Shown one piece after another: positions 24,011-33,581 of a stretch of DNA of 64,000 bases (position 1 is the first letter of the stretch; every line of letters starts with the position of its first letter). Below the pieces are notes generated by a model. That model ran no database searches. It saw only the letters and a list, made by a program, of their open reading frames with translations, and was not told the origin of the DNA. Source of the stretch: Akkermansiaceae bacterium (lineage in GTDB: Bacteria; Verrucomicrobiota; Verrucomicrobiia; Verrucomicrobiales; Akkermansiaceae); the NCBI GenBank assembly GCA_017798145.1, contig CP059069.1:2961226-3025225 (forward strand). Reading direction: 5' to 3'. The position numbers and the translations under genes were made by a program.

Positions 24011-25369
24011 ATGAGAAACCAACCGATACTCACCGCACTCGTCGCCGCATTGTTCGCTGGAAGCGCGCTCGCCGCCCCCGGAAAACCCAATGTCATCGTC
24101 CTCTACGCGGACGATTGGCGCTTCGACACCCTCGGCTGTGCCGGTAACCCCGTCGTCAAGACCCCGAACCTCGATGCGCTCGCAGCCAAGGGCGTGCGTT
24201 TCACCCAGAACTGCGTCACCACCGCCATATGCGGGGTCAGCCGCGCCACCCTCTTCACCGGTCAGTGGATGTCGCGCCATGGCAACACCGCCTTCAATCC
24301 CTTCGAAACGCCGTGGAACGAAACCTACCCCGGCATCCTGCGCGACAACGGCTACTGGACCGGCCACGTCGGCAAGTGGCACAACGGCAAGTTCCCCGCG
24401 AAGAACTTCGACTTCGGCCGCTCTTACTCCGGCAGGCACTGGATGAAGCAGGAGGATGGCACCATGATCCACGTCACGCAGAAGAACGAGAACGACTCGC
24501 TCGAGTTCCTCCGCACCCGCCCCAAGGACAAGCCCTTCTGCCTCACCGTCGCCTTCTTCGCCACCCACGCCGAGGACTCCAACCCCAAGCAATTCCTCCC
24601 CCAGCCGCAGAGCATGTCGCTTTACAACGACATAGACATCCCCGTCCCACCCAACGCGACGCAGGATTCCTGGGAGCGCCTGCCCGATTTTTTCGACGAG
24701 AAAAACGAAGGCCGCAACCGCTGGCACTGGCGCTTCGACACCCCGGAGAAATACCAGGAGATGATGAAGAACTACTACCGCCTCGCTTCCGAGGTGGACG
24801 CCACCTGCGGGAAAATCATCGCCGAGCTCAAGAAGGAGGGCATCTATGACAACACCCTGGTGATTTTCACCACCGACAACGGCTACTACCACGCCGAGCA
24901 CGGCCTCGCCGACAAATGGTATCCTCACCAGGAAAGCATCCGCGTGCCCCTCATCATCGACGATCCCCGCATGCCAGCCAATGCCCGCGGAACCGTGGAC
25001 AACAATTTCACCCTCAGCGCCGATCTCGCACCCACCATCCTCGCCTTCGCGGGAATGGAGATCCCCAAGGGCATGCAGGGCCGCGACATCAGCGAGCTGT
25101 ATGTCTCCGCGGTCGGCGCCGAGGGCTGGCGGGACGAGTTCTTCTATGAGCACGCCACGCTCAAGGACAAGACCTTCATCCCCGCCTCCGAGGCGCTTGT
25201 CAGGAAGGACTGGAAATACTTCTACTGGCCCGAGCACGGGGTTGAGCAGCTCTTCCACATCACGGAAGACCCCCGCGAAGAGAACGATCTTGCCAAGGAT
25301 CCCGCCCAGAAAGATCGCCTTGCTGAAATGCGCAGCCGCTTCGCGGAGCTCAAGCAGGCGGCGAAATGA
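24011..25369 (+). CDS. Secreted sulfatase (type I, formylglycine-dependent)
   Basis: The product is 452 residues with a signal peptide ([21 protein letters not shown]). The metal-binding start is [16 protein letters not shown], and later metal ligands lie in [14 protein letters not shown]. The maturation site reads C74-GVSR. The spacing of the Cys and Arg is right, but position three is Val rather than the usual Pro/Ala/Ser. This CxVSR type does occur in planctomycete/verrucomicrobial sulfatases. It probably removes sulfate from algal or host glycans. It is translationally close to the PhoD-like gene. Confidence 0.92.
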   Translation: MRNQPILTALVAALFAGSALAAPGKPNVIVLYADDWRFDTLGCAGNPVVKTPNLDALAAKGVRFTQNCVTTAICGVSRATLFTGQWMSRHGNTAFNPFETPWNETYPGILRDNGYWTGHVGKWHNGKFPAKNFDFGRSYSGRHWMKQEDGTMIHVTQKNENDSLEFLRTRPKDKPFCLTVAFFATHAEDSNPKQFLPQPQSMSLYNDIDIPVPPNATQDSWERLPDFFDEKNEGRNRWHWRFDTPEKYQEMMKNYYRLASEVDATCGKIIAELKKEGIYDNTLVIFTTDNGYYHAEHGLADKWYPHQESIRVPLIIDDPRMPANARGTVDNNFTLSADLAPTILAFAGMEIPKGMQGRDISELYVSAVGAEGWRDEFFYEHATLKDKTFIPASEALVRKDWKYFYWPEHGVEQLFHITEDPREENDLAKDPAQKDRLAEMRSRFAELKQAAK

Positions 25370-25532
25370 AGATGTCCGGTGCGGTCCTTCCCTGCTCCTG
25401 TCCGGCCTGGGGTCATCCTATCAGTCGGGCGGGGATGGGCCGGGTCTCGTGTTGCAGCATCCCCCAAACGATTGGGAGAATAACAGCGCGGGCGACCCCG
25501 GATGCTGCCCCCCCGTCCAAAGGCTTCGCGCA

Positions 25533-25560
25533 GGGGCCGCCCTTCTTGCGGGGCGGCCCC
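25533..25560. repeat. Perfect 10-bp GC inverted repeat
   Basis: GGGGCCGCCC (25533-25542) pairs with GGGCGGCCCC (25551-25560) around an 8-nt loop. There is no T tract on either side, so it is a possible Rho-assisted or weak terminator of the sulfatase operon, or a processing hairpin ahead of ndk. Confidence 0.6.
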
Positions 25561-25635
25561 TGATCCGGCCCCAGTGCGGCTCCCCTTGCTCATTAAAGGC
25601 TTGTGCCCGGGTGGGTGGCAAACTAACTCAAGCCC

Positions 25636-26073
25636 ATGGCTACCGAAACCACACTCATCCTCTTCAAGCCCGATGCCGTTGCGAAAAACCTCACCGGTGA
25701 GGTTCTCGCCCGTTTCCAGAAGGAGGGCTTCCTCGTGCGCGGCATCAAGATGATGTCCCTCAGCGACGAGATCCTCGCAGAGCACTACTCGCACATCGCC
25801 GACAAGCCGTTCTTCCCATCCGTCCGCAGCTTCATGCAGGCAACGCCCGTGATCGCCCTCGCCCTCGAAGGCGATGAGGTCATCACCCGCGTCCGCGACC
25901 TGCTCGGGCCGACCGATTCCATGGTCGCCGCCCCCGGCACGATCCGCGGCGATTTCGGCTTCAAGGACGCCGATGCGAAGATGCGCAACGTCTGCCACGC
26001 CTCCGACTCCCCGGAGGCCGCCGCCGCGGAGGTCAAGCGCTTCTTCAAGGACGGCGAGATCTTTTCCTACTGA
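25636..26073 (+). CDS. ndk: Nucleoside diphosphate kinase
   Basis: The product is 145 residues, the normal length. It makes NTPs from NDPs. The start TLILFKPDAVAKNL, the region ATPVIALALEGDEVI and the active-site segment NVCHASDSPEAAAAE, with the phosphorylated His in CHASDS, are diagnostic. The usual NxxHGSD reads NVCHASD. It is a stand-alone gene preceded by a GC hairpin. Confidence 0.96.
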   Translation: MATETTLILFKPDAVAKNLTGEVLARFQKEGFLVRGIKMMSLSDEILAEHYSHIADKPFFPSVRSFMQATPVIALALEGDEVITRVRDLLGPTDSMVAAPGTIRGDFGFKDADAKMRNVCHASDSPEAAAAEVKRFFKDGEIFSY

Positions 26074-26240
26074 TAGGCAGCAACGGCCATACCCGGATGC
26101 TTGGGCTTTTCCCTTGTCCTGCACTCCCTGGAGGCGAAGCCCACCCGGCACGAGCTGCGCTTGGAGTTCCAGCGTCTCGGAGCGAAGGGCTGGTTGCCGA
26201 TTGGGTTTGAATCTTGGGAAACATGCCGCACCTTCGCCGC

Positions 26241-27230
26241 ATGTCAGATCATCCATCCACCCTTTCCCCCGAGGAATCCCTCTACGGCATTTGCCTCCTC
26301 GCCGCCTTTGCGGATCGCAGCGCCTCGGAGGCGGAGCGCCAGGAGCTCAAGCAGATCGGCGAGAGCATCCTGCCGCCGGAGATGCATCCCGCCGCCCTCT
26401 ATCAGAAGGTGCTGCTGCGCAAGATCGATGCCACCTCGGCTGCGGCCGGTCTTGATTCCCAGGAATGGCGGCAGCTCGCCTACGAGATGGCCGTCTGCGT
26501 CTGTGAGGCGGACGGCCAGACCTGCCCCGAGGAAAAGGAGTTCCTCCGCCAGCTCGGAAAGGAACTCAAGCTGGATTCCGCCCGGACGGAAACCACCCTC
26601 ATGGAAGCGGACGCCTTGGCCGCCGCGCCCATCGCCGCCATCGCAACGGAACAGCTGCCCGTCATCGCCCCACCCTTCCCATCCGGCCCGGCGCAGGCGG
26701 AGGTCGATTCGCTGGTGCTGCGTTTTTCCATTCTCAACGCCGCCCTCGAGCTGCTGCCCGAGACCCTTTCCACCATGGCCATCGTCCCGCTCCAGATGAA
26801 GCTCGTCCACTCGGTAGGGAAACTCCATGGGGTGGATCTCGACCGCAGGCACATCGGGGAATTCATCGCCGCCGCAGGGATCGGCGCGACCTCGCAGATC
26901 GTCGAGGGTTTCGCGCGGAAGCTGCTCGGCGGCCTTGCCGGCGGCCTCGGGAAGAAGATGCTTGGCAAGACCGCAGGCTCGCTTGGCAAGACCGCCGTGA
27001 ACCAGATCACAAGCTCCGCATTCTCCTTCGGCAGCACCTATGCCATCGGGCACCTTGCACAACGCTATTACGGGAACGGCCGCTCCTGGGCCGGCCTGAA
27101 CCCGAAGCAGGCCGCAGAAAGCCTGCGCAACGAGGCGCAGAACCTCCACACCCTACACCTCCCGCAGATCCGTGAGCAGGCGGCGAACCTCGATCTCGGA
27201 AAGGTCATGGCCATGGTGCGCGGACAGTGA
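26241..27230 (+). CDS. TerB-like / DUF697 domain protein
   Basis: The product is 329 residues. The N-terminal part (about 10-115) is all-helical and TerB-like (LLAAFADRSASEAERQELKQ, CEADGQTCPEEKEFL). The C-terminal part (about 175-285) resembles DUF697 (VHSVGKLHGVDLDRRHIGEF, then a Gly-rich hydrophobic hairpin with GLGKKMLGKTAGSLGKTA), suggesting membrane association. The function is unknown. Alternative in-frame starts lie at 26214 (TTG) and 26223 (ATG). I chose ATG 26241 because the sequence before it is Arg-rich and not conserved-looking. Confidence 0.72.
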   Translation: MSDHPSTLSPEESLYGICLLAAFADRSASEAERQELKQIGESILPPEMHPAALYQKVLLRKIDATSAAAGLDSQEWRQLAYEMAVCVCEADGQTCPEEKEFLRQLGKELKLDSARTETTLMEADALAAAPIAAIATEQLPVIAPPFPSGPAQAEVDSLVLRFSILNAALELLPETLSTMAIVPLQMKLVHSVGKLHGVDLDRRHIGEFIAAAGIGATSQIVEGFARKLLGGLAGGLGKKMLGKTAGSLGKTAVNQITSSAFSFGSTYAIGHLAQRYYGNGRSWAGLNPKQAAESLRNEAQNLHTLHLPQIREQAANLDLGKVMAMVRGQ

Positions 27231-27480
27231 AACGGCATCCAATCCGCCGTTGCCCGCGGCTCCGGACGGAAACCACGCCAGCCACCGTGTGGGGCATCCT
27301 TTCTTACCCTTTCCCTTTCGCCGGCCGGCTCCGTATGCTCATCGGGGTACGGATTCCCCCCCACCCGCTTCCACAGGGCCGAAACGAGTTTTGGTTCGTA
27401 AAACGGCGGATGCCAATCATCCTGAAGCCAGCCCGCCTCTTCCCCGAAAGTCGAAATCTAGAGATTGAATTCTGAAAGCC

Positions 27481-29037
27481 ATGTTTTTCCTCACCACCGC
27501 CATCGATTACACCAACGGCTCACCCCACATCGGCCATGCCTACGAGAAAGTCCTCGCCGATGTCATCGCCCGCTACCGCCGCCTTGCCGGGGAGGATGTG
27601 TTTTTCCTGACGGGCGTGGATCAGCACGGCCAGAAAGTCCAGCAGACAGCCGAAAAGGAAGGCGTTTCCCCTGCGGATTACGTAAAAACCGTCACCGCCC
27701 GTTTCTCCGCGCTGTGGGAGAAAATCGGCGTCCATTACGATGGCTGGGCGGAGACCACCGACGCTCGCCACATCGCCTGCGTGCAGTCCATCCTCACTGA
27801 CCTCCATTCCAAGGACCAGATCTACAAGAAGACCTACAAGGGCTTCTACTCCGTCCGCCAAGAGCAGTTCCTCACGGACCGCGACCGCAACGAGGCCGGC
27901 GATTTCGGCCCGGAGTGGGGAGAGGTCACCGAGATCGAGGAGGAAAACTACTACTTCAAGCTCTCCGACCACACCCCGTGGCTGCGCGATTTCCTGGAGA
28001 GATCGGATGACACCATCCTGCCTGCGTTCCGAAAATCCGAGTTGCTCAACGCCCTCGACAAGAACACCGGGGCGGATCTCTGCATCTCCCGCCCCAAGGA
28101 GCGCCTCACCTGGGGCATCGAGATCCCCTTCGACCCGGATTTCGTCACCTACGTCTGGTTCGACGCGCTGATCAACTACATCTCCTTCGCCGGCTTCACC
28201 CCGGATGCCAGCCTGCCGGATTTCCACGGCATCTGGACAGGCCGCCCCGTCCACATCATCGGCAAGGACATCCTCGTCCCCGCCCACGGCATCTACTGGC
28301 TGGCCATGCTCCGCGCCCTCGGCTTTGCGGATGGGCGGATGCCGCAGCTCCTCGTCCACGGCTGGTGGAACCGCAGCGGCGAGAAAATGTCAAAGTCCCT
28401 CGGCAACATCGTCGATCCCTCGGAGCTCGCCGATACCTTTGGCACCGATGCCCTCCGCTACTATCTTGTCCGCGACATCCACACCGGCAGGGACGCGAAC
28501 TTCGATGTCGAGCGCCTCGTGATGCTTTTCAACACCGAGCTGGCCAACGACCTCGGCAACCTCTGCAACCGCGCCGTGAAAATGAGCGTCCTCTACGCGG
28601 AGGGCGTAATCACCCCCGGCGGCCCGCCCGCCGATGACGATACCGCCCTCCAGCAATCCCTCGCAGACAACACCGCCGGCTACCGGAAGGCGATGGACAA
28701 CCACGAGGTCTCCATCGCCCTGGAGGCCATCAACCGCCACGTTGTCCACTGCAACCAATACATCGATCGACTCAAGCCCTGGGAGCTCAACAAGTCCCCG
28801 GAAAACAAGCCCCGCATCGCCACCGTGCTAAACCACCTCGCTGAGTCCGTGGCGCATTGCGCCGTCCTGCTCTCACCCGTCCTCCCGGAGGCCGCCGCAA
28901 AACTCGCCGAGCAGGTCAAGCTTCCCATGCTCACCGGCATCCGGCTCGACGACCTGAGGTGGGGCCTCATCCCGGACGGCCACCAGGTCGAGCTGCCCTC
29001 CCCGGTTTTCCCAAGGATCGCCTTCAAGCCTGAGTAG
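27481..29037 (+). CDS. metG: Methionyl-tRNA synthetase
   Basis: The product is 518 residues. It charges tRNA-Met. The HIGH motif is HIGH at residues 16-19, and KMSKS lies at about 302-306. The connective region lacks the four-Cys zinc knuckle, and the C-terminal tRNA-binding EMAP domain is absent, so this is the short type. The anticodon-binding helical domain follows the core (INRHVVHCNQYIDRLKPWEL). The gene starts after a 250-nt gap and converges with the DUF418 gene 8 nt away. Confidence 0.96.
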   Translation: MFFLTTAIDYTNGSPHIGHAYEKVLADVIARYRRLAGEDVFFLTGVDQHGQKVQQTAEKEGVSPADYVKTVTARFSALWEKIGVHYDGWAETTDARHIACVQSILTDLHSKDQIYKKTYKGFYSVRQEQFLTDRDRNEAGDFGPEWGEVTEIEEENYYFKLSDHTPWLRDFLERSDDTILPAFRKSELLNALDKNTGADLCISRPKERLTWGIEIPFDPDFVTYVWFDALINYISFAGFTPDASLPDFHGIWTGRPVHIIGKDILVPAHGIYWLAMLRALGFADGRMPQLLVHGWWNRSGEKMSKSLGNIVDPSELADTFGTDALRYYLVRDIHTGRDANFDVERLVMLFNTELANDLGNLCNRAVKMSVLYAEGVITPGGPPADDDTALQQSLADNTAGYRKAMDNHEVSIALEAINRHVVHCNQYIDRLKPWELNKSPENKPRIATVLNHLAESVAHCAVLLSPVLPEAAAKLAEQVKLPMLTGIRLDDLRWGLIPDGHQVELPSPVFPRIAFKPE

Positions 29038-29045
29038 AGGCGAAG

Positions 29046-30317
29046 TCAAAGCGGCAGAGTCTGCCTCTTCCCGTAGGTCAGGCTGCGCCACAGCCATTCC
29101 ATCGGGCCGTAGCGGAAACGCTTGAGCCAGAGAACGCTGAACGCCACCTGCACGGCGAAGACCAGCAGCGCAATCCCCAGCGTCCCCAGCCTGCCCATGC
29201 CGCCGCCGAGGCCGAATCCGTAGCCGTAGAAAATCGTGGTCGCGATGAGGGATTGCGCCAGATAATTGGTCAGCGCCATCCGCCCGACTGCGGCGAGGGG
29301 AGGCAGCAAAACGGATGAGGGCCGCCGCTCGATCCACAGCACGATCCCCGCAATGTATGCCGCCGTCAGCACCGGCCCGAAGACCGAGATGATCGCCATC
29401 CCGATGAACATCAGCCCGTAGCTTTCCCCGGCCGAACCGCTCATCATCGCCCAAGCACCCAGGAAATTCGCGGCCAGCCCCACCGCTCCGCACAGCACCA
29501 GGATTTTCGCAAGGAGGTGACGGTTTTCCGCCACCGCGGTGATGATCCTTTCCCGTCCCGCAACCATCCCGATGAGAAACAGCCCGAGGAAGGATGGAGC
29601 GTAGAACCCTACCGTTAGAATGGTGAAAACCAGTTCCCTGAGCCGATACGAAACCGCATCCGCGTAATCCCCGGTCACGAAGGCTCGGACCATTTCGCTC
29701 CTTTCCTGCTCTGTTTCCTGCATGTCGGCGGAGAGCTCCGGAATGCCAAGGAACAGCAGCCCCATCAGCAGGATCAGCAGGGCGGGCAGGAGGATGAGGG
29801 CCGCCGCCCAAACCATGGCCGTCACGGCCTTGCGCTTGCGGAACAGCAAAAGCGCGAAACCGCAAACCGCGTAGGGCAGCAGCACATCGCCATCCCAGAG
29901 CAGTATCCCATGCGCCAGCCCGAGACCCAGGAGGATGAACAGCCGGCGGCGGTAAACGGCCGTGTGGTCAAGCCCCCGCGCCTCAGCCCTGTCCATCTGG
30001 AGCGCGAACCCGAGGCCGAAAAGAATTGAGAAAAGCGGATAGGATTTCCCCTCGACGAGGAACGCGCAAATCCAGTCAGTCACGCGATCCGCAGGACTCA
30101 GCCAGAAGCAGCCCCTCAGCCCGCTTTGCTCCAGCGGGTAGCTGAAGTGAAGGATGTTCACGGCTAGGATCCCCAGCAGCGCCAGCCCCCGAAGGACATC
30201 CAGGGAGGCGATGCGTTCCCCGGCCGCCACCGGAGCGAGCGGCTTGCCGTAATGTTCCGGCAAGGGCGGCGGCGACGCCCTGGGCGTCGCGATTTCCGGA
30301 AAGGGGGGTGGGTTCAT
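29046..30317 (-). CDS. DUF418 family membrane protein
   Basis: The product is about 423 residues. The opening IASLDVLRGLALLGILAVNI is the DUF418/heparan acyltransferase-like signature. About ten membrane helices and a C-terminal DUF418 block (RMALTNYLAQSLIATTIFYG, RYGPMEWLWRSLTYGK) follow. Some relatives transfer acyl groups across membranes, and function is generally unproven. ATG 30329 is an alternative start four codons upstream. It lies 25 nt downstream of a sulfatase on the same strand. Confidence 0.87.
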   Translation of the reverse strand: MNPPPFPEIATPRASPPPLPEHYGKPLAPVAAGERIASLDVLRGLALLGILAVNILHFSYPLEQSGLRGCFWLSPADRVTDWICAFLVEGKSYPLFSILFGLGFALQMDRAEARGLDHTAVYRRRLFILLGLGLAHGILLWDGDVLLPYAVCGFALLLFRKRKAVTAMVWAAALILLPALLILLMGLLFLGIPELSADMQETEQERSEMVRAFVTGDYADAVSYRLRELVFTILTVGFYAPSFLGLFLIGMVAGRERIITAVAENRHLLAKILVLCGAVGLAANFLGAWAMMSGSAGESYGLMFIGMAIISVFGPVLTAAYIAGIVLWIERRPSSVLLPPLAAVGRMALTNYLAQSLIATTIFYGYGFGLGGGMGRLGTLGIALLVFAVQVAFSVLWLKRFRYGPMEWLWRSLTYGKRQTLPL

Positions 30318-30342
30318 GGAGGTGGGCATTTCCCGAACGCCC

Positions 30343-31848
30343 TTACCACTTCCCGAACTTGCCCTTGAAATCCGGGTTCCTCGCGGGGCAGTGGGCTTTT
30401 GTTTCCGCGAGGAAGGAATCGATCCGGGCGCTGAGTTTGGCGACGGTCTCCGGCTCCTTTGCGGCGAGGTCGGTTTTCTCGCCGGGATCCGCCGTGAGGT
30501 CGAAAAGCTCCGTGCGCTCGGGCCAGAGCCAGCGGATGAGTTTCCATTTGCCCTGGCGGATCGCGGTGCCGGGGGAGCCACCCTGATTTCCCCAGTGCGG
30601 GTAGTGCCAGATCATCGGGCGACCGGTCGGCGCTGCGTCCGGCGTTTCAAGGAACGGCAGGAAGGAGGTGCCGTCGAGGTGCTGCTCCGGGAGCGCAGGG
30701 AGGCCGGTGGCGGCGAGGATGGTCGGATAGTAATCGGTGGAATACACCGGCTCGGAAGAGGTTTTCCCGCCGTGGCCGGTGGCTGGGTTGCGCACAAGGA
30801 CGGGGACGCGGATGCCGCCCTCGTAGAGCCAGCCTTTTCCGGCGCGGTAGGGCAGGTTCGTGGTCGGCGAACCCTCGGAGGTGGAGAGGCCGCCGTTGTC
30901 GGAGGTGAAGACGACCAGGGTGTTTTCCGCAAGCCCCTCCGCCTCCAGCGTGTCGAGCACCTCTCCCACTGCGGAATCCATGGTCTCTATCATCGCCGCA
31001 TAGACCGCGTGGGAGTGGACCGTGCGGTTTTGCCTGGGCGGCTCGGGGGAGAACTCATCGCCCAGGCCCAGCGCTTCGCGCTTCGCCCGGTATTTTTTCA
31101 CCAAAGCCTCCGGTGCCATCAGCGGTGTATGGACGGCGTAGAAGGAGAGATACGCAAGGAAGGGCTTTTCCTTGTTCGCCCTGATGAAATCCGCCGTCTC
31201 CCGCCCGAGCCTCCCGGTCAGGTGCTCGCCGGGTGGCCCGTCCTTGATCTGCGGGTTCCCGTAGGGTGAGAAATACTTTTTCCCGCCGTAGGGACCACCG
31301 CCCTCGGCACCGCCGATGTTGATATCGAAGCCATGGTCCTGAGGGTAATTCCCTTCGTGGCCGAGATGCCATTTCCCGGCGAAAAAGGTGGCGTAGCCGT
31401 GCCCTTTGAGCGCCTGCGCCAAGGTCACGGTGCCATCGGGAAGCCTGCCGAGGTAAGGCGCGGGCCAGAGCGGATACTTGCCCCGGGCGCCGAATTTCCT
31501 GTTGGCTTGCTTGAAATCCCGCACCGGATCGTAGTCCTGCGGGATCGCGTCGAGGAACTCGTTGGGCGCGCCGAAATAGTTCGTGTTGCTGGTGCGTGCC
31601 GGATTTCGCCCTGTCATGATCGCAGAGCGCGTTGGCGAGCAGACGGGGCAGCTCGCGTAGCCGTTGGCGAAATTCACCGCGGTTTTCGCAAACTTCGCGA
31701 GGTTCGGGGTCTCGTAGAACGGATCGGAGCCGTCGAGGTTCACATCCGTCACGCCCAGGTCATCGACGAGGAAGAAGACGACGTTGCGGGGCTTGTCTGC
31801 GGCATGCAGCAGCGGGGCGATGAGCATGGATGCGAGCAGGGCTTTCAT
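30343..31848 (-). CDS. Secreted sulfatase (arylsulfatase A-like)
   Basis: The product is 501 residues with a signal peptide (MKALLASMLIAPLLHA). The metal-binding start is NVVFFLVDDLGVTDVNL. The canonical formylglycine site is C70-SPTR in PVCSPTRSAIMTG. GKWHLGHEG and VVFTSDNGG complete the active site. It hydrolyses sulfate esters, probably of polysaccharides, in the periplasm or outside. I chose ATG 31848 because the upstream frame enters the promoter region of tRNA-Ser. It is probably co-transcribed with the DUF418 gene. Confidence 0.93.
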   Translation of the reverse strand: MKALLASMLIAPLLHAADKPRNVVFFLVDDLGVTDVNLDGSDPFYETPNLAKFAKTAVNFANGYASCPVCSPTRSAIMTGRNPARTSNTNYFGAPNEFLDAIPQDYDPVRDFKQANRKFGARGKYPLWPAPYLGRLPDGTVTLAQALKGHGYATFFAGKWHLGHEGNYPQDHGFDINIGGAEGGGPYGGKKYFSPYGNPQIKDGPPGEHLTGRLGRETADFIRANKEKPFLAYLSFYAVHTPLMAPEALVKKYRAKREALGLGDEFSPEPPRQNRTVHSHAVYAAMIETMDSAVGEVLDTLEAEGLAENTLVVFTSDNGGLSTSEGSPTTNLPYRAGKGWLYEGGIRVPVLVRNPATGHGGKTSSEPVYSTDYYPTILAATGLPALPEQHLDGTSFLPFLETPDAAPTGRPMIWHYPHWGNQGGSPGTAIRQGKWKLIRWLWPERTELFDLTADPGEKTDLAAKEPETVAKLSARIDSFLAETKAHCPARNPDFKGKFGKW

Positions 31849-31936
31849 TTCCGCGAATCCTGCCGGAAACAGGGCCCGTGTCAAAGGTGTAAGGCCTGAG
31901 CAGGGTGCAAGCCGGATTTCCCATCGCTGAATTTCC

Positions 31937-31965
31937 TTGAAAATGCGCCGCCCATTCCCCATACC
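31937..31965 (+). promoter_or_regulatory. Candidate promoter of tRNA-Ser
   Basis: TTGAAA (31937-31942) and CATACC (31960-31965) are spaced by 17 bp, about 30 bp before the tRNA. The -10 match is moderate. Confidence 0.38.
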
Positions 31966-31995
31966 GTCCCCCGCATCCACGCGATTTTCCCCAAC

Positions 31996-32080
31996 GGAGG
32001 GGTGGTAGAGTGGTCGATTGCGCCAGTCTTGAAAACTGGAGAGCCGAAAGGTTCCGTGGGTTCGAATCCCACCCCCTCCG
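31996..32080 (+). tRNA. tRNA-Ser(UGA)
   Basis: This is an 85-nt type II tRNA. The acceptor arms GGAGGGG (31996-32002) and CCCCTCC (32073-32079) pair, with discriminator G32080. The anticodon loop contains TTGAAAA, giving TGA. A long variable arm and the T-arm GTGGGTTCGAATCCCAC are present, and CCA is not encoded. Its 3' end is the attachment site of the integrative element, which restores the tRNA sequence on insertion. Confidence 0.96.
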
Positions 32081-32082
32081 CC
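32050..32082 (+). repeat. attL: 33-bp tRNA-Ser 3' end repeat
   Basis: It covers the T-arm and 3' acceptor half of tRNA-Ser plus two bases. It is identical over 33 bases to 39516-39548 and diverges on both sides. It is the left boundary of the integrated element. Confidence 0.93.
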
Positions 32083-32123
32083 CCCTTATTCCATAATGGT
32101 TTCACCCAACAGGAAGGGCTCGC

Positions 32124-32142
32124 TTATACCGCCACTTATACC
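32124..32142 (+). promoter_or_regulatory. Left integrase arm site, double TTATACC
   Basis: TTATACC occurs at 32124-32130 and again at 32136-32142. The 19-bp block matches 39404-39422 except for two bases in the spacer, with the same orientation and 12-bp phasing. It lies 41 bp inside attL, as expected for an integrase arm-binding site. Confidence 0.65.
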
Positions 32143-32303
32143 AGCGGACAAAAAATGGCAAATTGTCGGCGGGTCTTCTAATGCGGATTTGTTGCGTTAT
32201 CGGATGGGGGCTCTAAGGCGGATCGCGCCAGTATGTTGTCGGCTCGATAGGCCGGAATCACTTCCCCCTCGACACTACCAAAGCATTCGGACACTTTTGA
32301 TCG

Positions 32304-33581
32304 ATGAGACGATTAACGCCCCTGGTAATCATAGGCACCTTAATTCCCTCGCTTCTCGCTGATACGTGGCACTCACCAGACGGTCGCACGATCGAAGCGA
32401 CCGGGCTAGCATGGAACCGGAGTGGCGTGATATTGAAACGGGATGATAACCAAAAAGAGCTTGAAATCCCGTTCGGCAACATCATCCCTGACGATGTGAA
32501 GAGAGCGCTCCAATCGCTCCCTTTCCGAACGAATGACGATGTGCGGGTCTCGGCCAAGACAATGGTTGTAAGTAGCTCAGCGCAGGAACGAGACACTGGT
32601 GACTACGTCGCTAGTGTCCGACTCTATAGTTACGACGGCTACAACCTAAACGGCACAGCCACCATTTCTCCAATCACTGAGAGTTATCGAAAGTCCGGAC
32701 GGGTCGTTGAGGTGGAATTGAAATCGATTCGCGGAGATGGCCATGTCGGACTTGAATTCTACGCCGTAAGAGGCAGCGGCAACGATAAGACAATTTACCA
32801 CTCGCAGTGCTCAGTGGTTGAATTCCGCCAACTCGGGAGCAAAGCCCGCTTCTCAGCACCCGAAACAGAGAATCTCAATGGTTGGGTGGTAATTGTGCGA
32901 AGTCCAAACACGGGCAAGATCATTGACATCGAATCGTCGATGTCACACCTAGAAAAATTCGTTAGCGGGCAGCTTCCCGAGATTGCCAAAATCAACTTGC
33001 ATGAAGCCGAATTGCGAGAAGAGGTGTTAAAATCGCTGAAGATTCCTACCAATAGCGCCGCCACCGCGAAAGCGACTCCCGAGGTAGCAGGCGACGGAGT
33101 GCCAGAGGGGAAACTACAGCAAGTTCGCAAGGCTGCTGAGCAGGGTGATGCAGATTCGCAATTCTTATTGGGTTTTTACTACACTAAAGGCGAAGGAGTG
33201 CCGGAGGACAAGGTTGAGGCTGTGAAGTGGTATCGAAGAGCTGCTGAGCAGGGAGGCGCAGGTGGGCAATACGCCTTGGGTGTCTGCTATAGCGAAGGCG
33301 AAGGAGTGCCGGAGGACAAGGTTGAGGCTGTGAAGTGGTATCGTAGAGCTGCGGAGCAGGGTGATGCAGATGCGCAATACGAGTTGGGGTTTTGCTATAG
33401 TGAAGGCGTAGGAGTGCAGGAGGACAAGGTCATCGGTTACATGTGGTTCAACCTAGCAAGTGCGCAGGGTGATGCTGATGCTAAGGAATCAAAAAATACC
33501 CTCACTGACCGCATGACGAAAGAGCAGATCACTGAGGCACAGAAGCTCAGCCGTGAGTGGATGGAGAAGCACCAGAAGTGA
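32304..33581 (+). CDS. Secreted Sel1-repeat protein with SHD1-like N-terminal domain
   Basis: The product is 425 residues with a signal peptide (MRRLTPLVIIGTLIPSLLAD). Residues about 20-65 resemble SHD1 domains (WHSPDGRTIEATGLAW, LEIPFGNIIPDD). A beta-rich middle follows. About three 36-residue Sel1 repeats lie at about 265-385 (AAEQGDADSQFLLGFYYTKG, EGVPEDKVEAVKWYRRAAEQ). Sel1 proteins mediate protein-protein contacts, often in envelope or host interaction. This is the only clear cargo of the integrative element and reads opposite to its other genes. Its DNA is less GC-rich than the chromosome. Confidence 0.85.
   Translation: MRRLTPLVIIGTLIPSLLADTWHSPDGRTIEATGLAWNRSGVILKRDDNQKELEIPFGNIIPDDVKRALQSLPFRTNDDVRVSAKTMVVSSSAQERDTGDYVASVRLYSYDGYNLNGTATISPITESYRKSGRVVEVELKSIRGDGHVGLEFYAVRGSGNDKTIYHSQCSVVEFRQLGSKARFSAPETENLNGWVVIVRSPNTGKIIDIESSMSHLEKFVSGQLPEIAKINLHEAELREEVLKSLKIPTNSAATAKATPEVAGDGVPEGKLQQVRKAAEQGDADSQFLLGFYYTKGEGVPEDKVEAVKWYRRAAEQGGAGGQYALGVCYSEGEGVPEDKVEAVKWYRRAAEQGDADAQYELGFCYSEGVGVQEDKVIGYMWFNLASAQGDADAKESKNTLTDRMTKEQITEAQKLSREWMEKHQK
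33187..33402 (+). repeat. Two tandem 108-bp Sel1 DNA repeats
   Basis: Units start at 33187 and 33295 (108 bp, 36 codons). The first 67 bases of each differ at only two positions, and the remainder is more divergent. A third, degenerate unit follows from about 33403. The near-identity suggests recent duplication or gene conversion. Confidence 0.85.

Noticed and set aside
31881..32105. Minus-strand frame containing GVGFEPTEP, antisense to tRNA-Ser
   Set aside because: This is the familiar false protein produced by translating the complement of tRNA-Ser. The tRNA is certain.
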